Assembly: GCA_003266065.1 (NCBI GenBank)
Contig: MUZY01000079.1
Coordinates: forward strand, 5,636 to 10,707
Origin: Methanosphaera sp. rholeuAM130
GTDB taxonomy: Archaea > Methanobacteriota > Methanobacteria > Methanobacteriales > Methanobacteriaceae
Length of the DNA stretch: 5,072 nt
Direction: 5' to 3'
Shown here piece after piece: positions 1 to 5,072 of this stretch. Numbering within the stretch: the first letter of the stretch is position 1; the number at the start of each line of letters is the position of its first letter. The position numbers and the translations under genes were made by a program. The notes below the pieces were generated by a model. It did no database searches and was not told the DNA's origin. It saw only the letters and a list, made by a program, of their open reading frames with translations.

Positions 1-387
1 ATAATTAACTTCGCCAACAAGGAAATAGCTCTCAAGACAGCACTTGACTGTGCATGGTATGCATTGAACAATAATTTGAATCTGCGTATAGGTATAGGAA
101 AATCAAGACGTGAAGCGGGTGAAAATGCTCATTTAACGGATACGATTAAAATTCATGACGATACTCCCGTTATAGTCTTTGACATAGCAAACGGTAAATA
201 TGCATATTATATTCCAACGCCGTTTACCAGATCCGCACTGGAATTTCTGGAAAATAGAAAACTGATGATTATAGGAGTGTTCATATTCGTATTCTTGGCA
301 ACTTTAATCGGATGGAATACGCAGAATACCTGGCTAGGATTTGCGGCTATGATAATAGCAGTGTTATTTGCATCAATAACCAACTAA
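1..387 (+). CDS. Unknown membrane protein with two C-terminal helices, 3' part only
   Basis: The reading frame is open from the first base of the window and ends at TAA 385-387, so the gene starts upstream. The internal TTG at 64 is unlikely to be the start, because the codons before it already read as protein (IINFANKEIALKTALDCAWY). About 128 residues are visible. The first two thirds are soluble, with the segment NLRIGIGKSRREAGENA near bases 73-126. Its GIGxSxxEAxxxA pattern loosely recalls the C-terminal part of cyclase/GGDEF-like folds, but this is a weak impression and not an assignment. Two hydrophobic segments follow, at about 262-315 and 331-384, joined by a short polar loop, and the protein ends directly after the second. 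The sequence therefore suggests a cytoplasmic domain anchored by a C-terminal helical hairpin. I do not recognise the family. The next small gene begins within a few bases, so the two are probably co-transcribed. Confidence 0.75.
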   Translation: MINFANKEIALKTALDCAWYALNNNLNLRIGIGKSRREAGENAHLTDTIKIHDDTPVIVFDIANGKYAYYIPTPFTRSALEFLENRKLMIIGVFIFVFLATLIGWNTQNTWLGFAAMIIAVLFASITN

Positions 388-392
388 TTTGG

Positions 393-707
393 GTGATAAT
401 TATTAAAGCAGAAATTGAATCAAGATTATTTATATTGTTACTCGTCGGTATTGTGGCGATAATGTTCGGCAGTATTGCATCAATATTTATTCACTTTGAT
501 AATATATTTGAAGACTCAAATGGTGGTGTAAGCAGCATATTATCGGATAACAATTCAAACTCCGATTACTATAATTCATCAAGTTATAATTCCAACGGAT
601 ATAACAGATCTTCCTATTATAACAGTTCTTATGATGATGAAAATGCCACATTATCCGATAGAATAAAGGAATATTTGAATGATTTATTAAACAACGATGA
701 CAAGTAA
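393..707 (+). CDS. Small single-pass membrane protein with Asn/Ser/Tyr-rich tail, unknown function
   Basis: The frame runs to TAA 705-707 and gives about 101-104 residues. A longer frame reaches back to ATG 312, but that would overlap the upstream gene by 76 bases with no SD, so I reject it. GTG 393 is the nearest conventional start. However, GGTGA at 392-396 looks like an SD and overlaps that GTG; by analogy with argB it would point to ATT at 402. The product has a short N-terminus with charged residues (KAEIESR), then one hydrophobic helix (about bases 426-488), then a polar region rich in Asn, Ser and Tyr with repeated YN(S/R) units, and finally a charged helical end (LSDRIKEYLNDLLNNDDK). 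Five N-X-S/T sequons fall after the helix. If the tail is outside the cell, it could be a glycosylated surface stalk. The family is not recognised. The gene lies a few bases after the upstream membrane protein gene, which suggests they act together. Confidence 0.7.
   Translation: MIIIKAEIESRLFILLLVGIVAIMFGSIASIFIHFDNIFEDSNGGVSSILSDNNSNSDYYNSSSYNSNGYNRSSYYNSSYDDENATLSDRIKEYLNDLLNNDDK
567..632 (+). repeat. Short imperfect coding repeat (YN-Ser units)
   Basis: Tyr-Asn pairs begin at 570, 585, 600 and 618, with spacings of 15, 15 and 18 bases. The units read approximately YNSSS, YNSNG, YNRSSY and YNSSY. At DNA level the shared core is TATAAT or TATAAC. This is a degenerate 5-6 residue repeat inside the tail of the small membrane protein, probably grown by slippage, and three of its four Asn residues are in N-X-S sequons. 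Confidence 0.6.
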
Positions 708-746
708 TGGATTGAAGTATCCATTATAAATAACTTCTATTTTTTT
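705..746 (+). terminator. Hairpin over the stop codon followed by a T run
   Basis: TAATGGAT (705-712) pairs perfectly with ATCCATTA (719-726) around a 6-base loop, and the stem includes the TAA stop of the small membrane protein gene. A run of seven T follows at 740-746. In archaea the T run alone is usually what ends transcription. The 13-base gap between stem and T run is not a classical bacterial terminator layout, so the hairpin may instead protect the mRNA end or be coincidental. It separates the membrane-protein unit from argJ. Confidence 0.5.
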
Positions 747-776
747 GATTTATAACCTAAAAAAGATTTTTATAAG
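747..776 (+). promoter_or_regulatory. Candidate TATA region for argJ
   Basis: Two TATA-like boxes occur before argJ: TTTATAA at 749-755 and TTTTATAA at 768-775. The second has an A-rich, BRE-like stretch directly before it. With the usual archaeal spacing of about 25 bases, the first would start transcription near 776-780, leaving a short leader that keeps the SD. The second would start near 797, inside the SD, so the first fits better. The choice is inference; no operator was identified. Confidence 0.35.
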
Positions 777-792
777 AGATATTATTAATTTT

Positions 793-799
793 AAGGAGG
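793..799 (+). promoter_or_regulatory. Strong Shine-Dalgarno sequence of argJ
   Basis: AAGGAGG matches the anti-SD at the 3' end of 16S rRNA and lies 10 bases before ATG 810. It selects that start over the in-frame ATG at 825. Confidence 0.8.
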
Positions 800-809
800 C
801 AATCGCTTA

Positions 810-2006
810 ATGAAAGAATTAGATATGGGAATATGCTCTATAGATACTTTGAAAGCAAGCGGATATAGGGAAGGAAAATACGGTGTGACAATATTGTATC
901 ATGAAAATTCCACAGCGGCAGCCGTATATACGTCAAATCAGGTATATGCAGCTCCCATTAGCATTACAAGAAAACATATTGCCGATGGGAACATATCTGC
1001 CATACTCATAAACAGTGGAAATGCAAATTGTTATACTAAAGAAGAAGGAATTGAAAAGGGATTGGAACTTGCACAATTAGTGGCGGACGATTTGAACATC
1101 CCCCTGGAAGATGTGGCAGTGTGTTCTACCGGCGTTATTGGAAGACAGATGCCCCTGGACATATTGAAGCCGGTTGCAATCAAATCATTGGAAAAACTTT
1201 CCAATTCAAGACAGAATGCTACTGATGCTGCACAAGCAATAATGACGACAGATACCGTAAAAAAGGAGTGTGCGGTAGAATCCACACTTAAAGATGGTAC
1301 AAAATTTAAGGTAGCCGGCATATGTAAGGGTTCCGGTATGATAGCACCGAATATGGGTACCATGCTGGGATTTATCACTACGGACGTATCGTTCAATAAG
1401 GATACACTTCAAACTGCTCTTAATAAGGCTGTGGAAAAATCATTCAATATGGTTGTTGTAGACGGTGATGAAAGTACCAATGATACCGTCATCCTGATGG
1501 CTACAAATGACGTTGAAGCCGAATATGATGAAAACTTCCAGGAAGCTCTCGACTATGTGTGCATGAGTCTTGCCAAACAAATAGCCAAAGACGGTGAAGG
1601 GGCTCAGAAGTTCATGGAAGTAACATGCAAGGGTGCCAGAAGTCAGAATGATGCGATACTGGTATCCAAAAGCATAGTGTCAAGCAGTCTTGTAAAAACT
1701 GCTCTGAAAGGTGCCGATCCGAATTGGGGTAGAATAATATCTGCCATGGGTTACAGCGGTGTGGAGTTTGATCCGGACAACGTATCAATATCAATATCCT
1801 CAAAGACGGATACTGCAATAATTGTAGATAAGGGATATGTAACTACATATGATGATGAAGGGATTTTGGAAAAAGCAGAGAATATTATGAAACAAAAGGA
1901 CGTATTTATAAAAGTTAACCTACATGACGGGGATTATAGTGCTACCAGCTACGGCTGTGACTTAACCTGTGAATATGTGCACATAAATGCCGACTATACA
2001 ACATAA
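810..2006 (+). CDS. argJ: Glutamate N-acetyltransferase / ornithine acetyltransferase ArgJ
   Basis: ArgJ transfers the acetyl group of N2-acetylornithine to glutamate, releasing ornithine and regenerating N-acetylglutamate in the cytoplasm. Some members also use acetyl-CoA for the first step of the pathway. At 398 residues it is full length for the family. Visible hallmarks are the NSGNAN segment near residues 68-73, STGVIG with the oxyanion-hole pair T107-G108, the cleavage motif KGSGMIAPNMGTMLGF (from K173), DPNWGR at 303-308, and the conserved C-terminal end YVHINADYTT. The precursor cuts itself just before the catalytic threonine, here T184, giving alpha and beta chains. The residue before it is Gly rather than the usual Ala. 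The start is ATG 810, backed by the SD at 793-799. argB follows after 35 bases, so the two are probably one operon. Whether this enzyme is mono- or bifunctional cannot be told from sequence alone; the Methanocaldococcus jannaschii enzyme is reported as monofunctional. Confidence 0.97.
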   Translation: MKELDMGICSIDTLKASGYREGKYGVTILYHENSTAAAVYTSNQVYAAPISITRKHIADGNISAILINSGNANCYTKEEGIEKGLELAQLVADDLNIPLEDVAVCSTGVIGRQMPLDILKPVAIKSLEKLSNSRQNATDAAQAIMTTDTVKKECAVESTLKDGTKFKVAGICKGSGMIAPNMGTMLGFITTDVSFNKDTLQTALNKAVEKSFNMVVVDGDESTNDTVILMATNDVEAEYDENFQEALDYVCMSLAKQIAKDGEGAQKFMEVTCKGARSQNDAILVSKSIVSSSLVKTALKGADPNWGRIISAMGYSGVEFDPDNVSISISSKTDTAIIVDKGYVTTYDDEGILEKAENIMKQKDVFIKVNLHDGDYSATSYGCDLTCEYVHINADYTT

Positions 2007-2031
2007 CGAAAAATATGAAAATGAATTGATT

Positions 2032-2037
2032 GGGTGA
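2032..2037 (+). promoter_or_regulatory. SD of argB, GGTGA type
   Basis: GGGTGA pairs with the 5' part of the archaeal anti-SD (complement AGGAGGTGAT) and ends 4 bases before ATG 2042. It places the argB start there and excludes the in-frame TTG at 2030, which lies upstream of the SD. Confidence 0.7.
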
Positions 2038-2041
2038 ATAT

Positions 2042-2938
2042 ATGATAGAACATGATGAATTTAACATAAGCAACGTATTGATTGAAGCATTGCCATATAT
2101 CAAGAAGTTTCATGACAAAAAGATTATGATTAAATATGGCGGACATGCAATGATAGATGAGACTGCCATGAGCTCCACTGCAAGAGATACAGTACTCTTG
2201 AAATACGTGGGTATGCAACCGGTAGTAGTTCACGGTGGCGGACCTGAAATATCACGTTCAATGGACAAGATGGGAAAAGAACCGAAGTTCATTGGAGGAC
2301 TTCGCGTAACCGACCAGGAAACCATGGAAATAGTTAAGATGGTATTGGTAGGTAAAATCAATACCGAGATTGTATCAAAGATATGTTTACATGGCGGCAA
2401 GGCCGTCGGTATATCCGGTAAGGATAACTTCCTGCTTGAATCGTCAAAAAGAGATCCCGCTAAGATTAAACATGAAAACGGTGAAATACTTGAAGTGGAT
2501 TTAGGTTATGTCGGAAAGATTGACAATATCAACACCAAATTAATCGAAGACCTTACCGGAAGCAATTACATACCTGTAATATCTCCTATAGGAATCGATA
2601 ATCAGGGAAATACGCTCAACTTGAATGCAGATACTGTAGCAGGTTCCATAGCATCAGAAATTGATGCCGAAAAGTTAATCGTATTGACGGATGTTCCGGG
2701 CATAATGACAGACCCTGATGATCCGGATAGTCTTATCAGACGTATACGGGTTGATGAACTACGGGAATTGGTCGATACGGGAGTTATTACCGGAGGTATG
2801 ATTCCTAAGGTTGAAACCTGTATAAATGCCGTTGAAAATGGGGTTAAAACAGCCCACATATTGGACGGTAGACTAAAACATTCAATACTACTTGAAATAT
2901 TCACCAAACATGGCATTGGAACCATGATAAGAAAATAA
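2042..2938 (+). CDS. argB: Acetylglutamate kinase ArgB
   Basis: ArgB phosphorylates the gamma-carboxyl group of N-acetylglutamate with ATP, the second step of arginine synthesis and commonly the regulated one. The protein has 298 residues and is complete. Amino-acid-kinase motifs appear in order: KYGGHAM with K31 (transition-state Lys and glycine loop), HGGGPEI at 64-70, GLRVTD with the substrate-binding R88, GISGKDN, NLNAD at 193-197 (N193 and D197 matching E. coli N158 and D162), LTDVPGI, and GGMIPKVE with K256 (matching E. coli K217). Before the kinase core lies a helix-forming stretch of about 20 residues ending in EALPYIKKF. In hexameric, arginine-inhibited kinases this N-helix interlaces the dimers, so feedback inhibition by arginine is likely (inference). 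The E. coli enzyme lacks that helix. It is translated from its own SD, 35 bases after argJ. Confidence 0.97.
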   Translation: MIEHDEFNISNVLIEALPYIKKFHDKKIMIKYGGHAMIDETAMSSTARDTVLLKYVGMQPVVVHGGGPEISRSMDKMGKEPKFIGGLRVTDQETMEIVKMVLVGKINTEIVSKICLHGGKAVGISGKDNFLLESSKRDPAKIKHENGEILEVDLGYVGKIDNINTKLIEDLTGSNYIPVISPIGIDNQGNTLNLNADTVAGSIASEIDAEKLIVLTDVPGIMTDPDDPDSLIRRIRVDELRELVDTGVITGGMIPKVETCINAVENGVKTAHILDGRLKHSILLEIFTKHGIGTMIRK

Positions 2939-2973
2939 ATTATTCAAAAACATAACCTCCACCAATTTCACAA

Positions 2974-2982
2974 TTTTTTTTT
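2974..2982 (+). terminator. T-run terminator candidate after argB
   Basis: Nine consecutive T lie 35 bases after the argB stop, in the 58-base gap before rnhC. Oligo-T on the coding strand is the usual archaeal terminator signal. No convincing hairpin precedes it; TAACC (2953-2957) and GGTTA (2986-2990) could pair, but only over a long loop. It may end or reduce the argJB transcript. No clear TATA box for rnhC is visible after it, so some read-through is likely. Confidence 0.45.
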
Positions 2983-2996
2983 AAGGGTTAATTATT

Positions 2997-4109
2997 ATGA
3001 TGAAATCATTGAAGTTAGATAAAAGAGGAATGGACTATTTTATCGAGAATAGCAATAACCTGCAGCATGAAAGTCCCCACCAATATGAAAAAGTACGCAT
3101 CAACGATGATGGAATTATTTTTATACTGTACAACTCCGGTTCACTCGTTTATGAGGATAACCATAAAACAAGAAAATTCATGAAAAGACACCTTAAGGAT
3201 ATTTCCAATGACAATATCTCTGAAAGTCATCGCCAAAACAATCATAATAACAAAGCTAAAAAAATATCCAAGAAAAACAATAAAAATGGCCAGTATTCAC
3301 GAAATAGAAAACACCGCGGGTATGCGAAAGAAAAAAATATCAACCCTGAAGACAACCCAACATCACATCAAAAAGAGGACAGATATTACACGTCACAAAC
3401 AAATCCGCATAAAAAAAGATACCCCACAAATCGCGAGAAAGATAACCATCATGAAAATGAATATGACTTCAATAATAATGACATTTCCCTATCAGACTAT
3501 GACTTTACTATAGGCTCTGATGAAACTGGTAAAGGTGAATGGTTTGGACCGCTAGTTGTATGTGCAGTAGCTACATCAAAGAGTGAAAATTTAACACTTA
3601 GGTATATTGGCGTTAAGGACAGCAAGGAATTAACCAAAAAACAAATCGAAGAGGTCTATAAAAGGATAGAAAAACTCAACATCAAAAAGGAATTGATAGT
3701 ATTGAAACCATTTAGCTATAATAAACTCTACAGCAAGTTTAAGGATGAAGGAAAAAACCTGAATCACATGTTGGCTTACCTTCATACCACCGCCATTAAA
3801 AGATTGCTTGAAAATATCGACTCAACCGATACGCTGATAATCATCGATAAGTTTGACGCTGAAAAGGTCAATCAATACATGAATGCAAGAGCCAATATGA
3901 TTCAGATAGAAAATGGTGAACGCTTCATACCAGTTGCGGCAAGTAGTATTATTGCAAAGTACCATTATGAAAAAGTATTAAATGAATTGGAAGAAAGATA
4001 TAATATTAGACTAAATAAAAAAACCAAGATAAAAGATATTGATAAACAGATACTTGATAAAGTAGCCAAGACCCATTTTAAGAATGTGGCAAAATATGCA
4101 TATCAATAA
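2997..4109 (+). CDS. rnhC: Ribonuclease HIII with a long hydrophilic linker
   Basis: RNase HIII cleaves the RNA strand of RNA/DNA hybrids, acting on primers, R-loops and misincorporated stretches. Residues 1 to about 68 look like the small N-terminal substrate-binding (TBP-like) domain of HIII enzymes, with the FILYNSGSLVYE strand pattern. Residues about 70-165 form a Lys/Asn/His-rich linker. The catalytic domain follows: IGSDETGKGEWFGP with D175 and E176, KDSKELTKKQI, IIIDKFD with D284, ERFIPVAASSIIAK with E308 as the probable fourth metal ligand, and the C-terminal AKTHFKN. The N-terminal domain, a Glu as fourth ligand and the late HF motif favour HIII over HII. At 370 residues it is about 60 longer than typical HIII, mainly through the linker. 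ATG 2997 and ATG 3000 are adjacent starts with only a weak SD (AAGGG 2983-2987). The gene stands between argB and argC and ends 20 bases before argC. Confidence 0.9.
   Translation: MMKSLKLDKRGMDYFIENSNNLQHESPHQYEKVRINDDGIIFILYNSGSLVYEDNHKTRKFMKRHLKDISNDNISESHRQNNHNNKAKKISKKNNKNGQYSRNRKHRGYAKEKNINPEDNPTSHQKEDRYYTSQTNPHKKRYPTNREKDNHHENEYDFNNNDISLSDYDFTIGSDETGKGEWFGPLVVCAVATSKSENLTLRYIGVKDSKELTKKQIEEVYKRIEKLNIKKELIVLKPFSYNKLYSKFKDEGKNLNHMLAYLHTTAIKRLLENIDSTDTLIIIDKFDAEKVNQYMNARANMIQIENGERFIPVAASSIIAKYHYEKVLNELEERYNIRLNKKTKIKDIDKQILDKVAKTHFKNVAKYAYQ
3204..3491 (+). other. Low-complexity A-rich coding segment (RNase HIII linker)
   Basis: This part of rnhC encodes about 96 residues almost without hydrophobic side chains, dominated by Lys, Asn, His, Arg, Asp and Glu, with clusters such as NNHNNKAKK and NHHENEYDFNNND. 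It is visibly richer in A than the flanking domains. A disordered, basic, probably nucleic-acid-contacting tether is the simplest reading. The frame stays open and joins two recognisable domains, so it is not a frameshift scar. Confidence 0.75.
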
Positions 4110-4113
4110 AAAA

Positions 4114-4120
4114 AAGGAGG
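4114..4120 (+). promoter_or_regulatory. Strong Shine-Dalgarno sequence of argC
   Basis: AAGGAGG ends 9 bases before ATG 4130, in the 20-base gap after the rnhC stop. It fixes the argC start and resembles the argJ site. No room for a separate promoter exists in the gap, so argC is either read with rnhC or from a promoter inside rnhC. Confidence 0.8.
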
Positions 4121-4129
4121 ATTGATTAG

Positions 4130-5072
4130 ATGAGCAAAATAGATGTGGCGATTATAGGAGCCAGTGGATATACCGGCGGAGAGCTGATGAGGATACTTTC
4201 CAGACATCCTAAAGTTGAAATTACGACCGTTACAAGTCGAAAAAGTGAGGGTGATGATGTCAGCACGTTACATCCGCACCTGGAAGATTTGGAGTTGAAG
4301 TTCACAAATCCGGAAAATAAGGATGTGGATGCCGATGTAGTATTCTGTGCTGTACCGCACGGGGCGTCAATGAAGATAGTACCTGACTTCCTGGATAACG
4401 GTTCCAAGGTAGTGGATTTGAGTGGGGACTTCCGATTCCAGAATATTGAAACATATGAAAAATGGTATGGTATGACCCATCTTCATCCGGAACTGGAAGC
4501 CGTGTTTGGCCTTCCGGAAATTAACAGGGAACTGATTAAAGATGCAAACCTAATTGCAAATCCAGGTTGTTTCCCTACAGGTGCAATACTGTCAAGTCTA
4601 CCCCTTGTTGAAAACGAACTGGTGGACAGGATAATTTTAGACAGCAAAAGCGGCGTAAGCGGTGCAGGTATAAAAGCCACTTCCAACAGCCATTATCCTA
4701 CATGCAGCGATAACGTTAAACCATATGCTATTGCAAGCCATAGGCACACCCCAGAAATCAGGGAACAGTTAAGAAATTTCGGCTCAAAAGACGTTAAAGT
4801 TTCATTTACCCCACATTTGGTACCTGTGATTAGGGGTATTATAACAACAAACCACAGCATACTGCTTAAGGATAACGTTACGGCGGATGACATCTACTCG
4901 TTATACAGCGAGTATTATGGGGACGAGCCTTTTGTACAGGTACTTAAGGACAATAAGATACCTCTTCTTGCAAGTGTACGCGGATCCAACTATTGTCAGA
5001 TAGGAGGTATTTCACTCGATGATGAAAATCAGCTTGTAGTAATATCAGCTATTGATAACCTTGTTAAAGGTG
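4130..5072 (+). CDS. argC: N-acetyl-gamma-glutamyl-phosphate reductase ArgC, 3' end cut by window
   Basis: ArgC reduces N-acetylglutamyl phosphate, the ArgB product, to N-acetylglutamate semialdehyde using NADPH, in the cytoplasm. 314 codons are visible and the frame is still open at the last base. The final residues IDNLVKG are the conserved start of the C-terminal helix, so roughly 25-30 residues are missing. Motifs seen are the dinucleotide-binding loop GASGYTGGEL (residues 10-19), AVPHGAS, VVDLSGDFR, NPGCFPTG with the catalytic C147 that forms the thioester, SGVSGAG, SHRHTPEI with H206 as the probable general base, and FTPHLVPVIRGI. Every key residue is present. The start at ATG 4130 is backed by AAGGAGG 9 bases upstream. 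It belongs with argJ and argB functionally but is separated from them by rnhC. Confidence 0.96.
   Translation, partial: MSKIDVAIIGASGYTGGELMRILSRHPKVEITTVTSRKSEGDDVSTLHPHLEDLELKFTNPENKDVDADVVFCAVPHGASMKIVPDFLDNGSKVVDLSGDFRFQNIETYEKWYGMTHLHPELEAVFGLPEINRELIKDANLIANPGCFPTGAILSSLPLVENELVDRIILDSKSGVSGAGIKATSNSHYPTCSDNVKPYAIASHRHTPEIREQLRNFGSKDVKVSFTPHLVPVIRGIITTNHSILLKDNVTADDIYSLYSEYYGDEPFVQVLKDNKIPLLASVRGSNYCQIGGISLDDENQLVVISAIDNLVKG

Noticed and set aside
312..392. Longer N-terminus for the small membrane protein, starting at ATG 312
   Set aside because: It would overlap the upstream gene by 76 bases, the upstream frame there encodes a clear membrane helix, and no SD precedes ATG 312.
1031..1396. 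Minus-strand open frames opposite argJ, argB and argC
   Set aside because: They are antisense shadows of strongly recognised enzymes, with no SD and no recognisable protein features.
2953..2990. TAACC/GGTTA pairing around the T run after argB as an attenuator
   Set aside because: Only 5 bp with a loop of nearly 30 bases, too weak to claim. An ACCTCC sequence at 2955-2960 resembles an anti-SD but has no supporting structure.
3208..3513. Open + strand frame of 101 codons inside rnhC
   Set aside because: It lies in the A-rich linker, where stops are rare by composition in one alternative frame. The protein is featureless Lys/Ile/Thr and the rnhC frame joins two true domains across it.
1..5072. 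CRISPR array, tRNA, insertion sequence or defence system
   Set aside because: No spaced direct repeats, cloverleaf, transposase frame or terminal inverted repeats were seen. Nearly all bases are taken by ordinary genes.

Overview
The window is an archaeal-type chromosomal segment with every gene on the + strand. It carries three enzymes of the acetylated arginine/ornithine pathway: argJ, argB and argC (cut off by the window's right edge). An RNase HIII gene (rnhC) sits between argB and argC. Two membrane-protein genes of unknown function lie upstream of argJ. The source looks like a methanogen of the Methanobacteriales type. The grounds are frequent AGA and ATA codons, Shine-Dalgarno (SD) sequences of both AAGGAGG and GGTGA form, T-rich intergenic stretches of archaeal terminator type, and best family resemblance to methanogen ArgJ, ArgB and ArgC. 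The lineage is inference from style, not proof.

Layout. Bases 1-387 hold the 3' end of a gene that begins before the window; its product ends in two membrane helices. Bases 393-707 hold a small protein with one membrane helix and an Asn/Ser/Tyr-rich tail containing short repeats and several N-glycosylation sequons. An 8-bp hairpin over its stop codon and a 7-T run probably end this unit. The 708-809 gap holds AT-rich promoter candidates and a strong SD for argJ. argJ (810-2006) and argB (2042-2938) are 35 bases apart and probably co-transcribed. A 9-T run follows argB. rnhC (2997-4109) has a long hydrophilic linker between its N-terminal domain and its catalytic domain. argC (4130-end) follows after only 20 bases and has its own strong SD.

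How the genes fit together. ArgB phosphorylates N-acetylglutamate and ArgC reduces the product to N-acetylglutamate semialdehyde. After transamination by ArgD, which is not in the window, ArgJ moves the acetyl group from N-acetylornithine back to glutamate, closing the cycle and releasing ornithine. RNase HIII removes RNA from RNA/DNA hybrids and has no evident metabolic link to the pathway. No mobile element, CRISPR array, tRNA or rRNA was seen. Most of the window is ordinary core metabolism. The parts worth a second look are the small upstream membrane protein and its start codon, the RNase HIII linker, and the Gly-Thr form of the ArgJ self-cleavage site.
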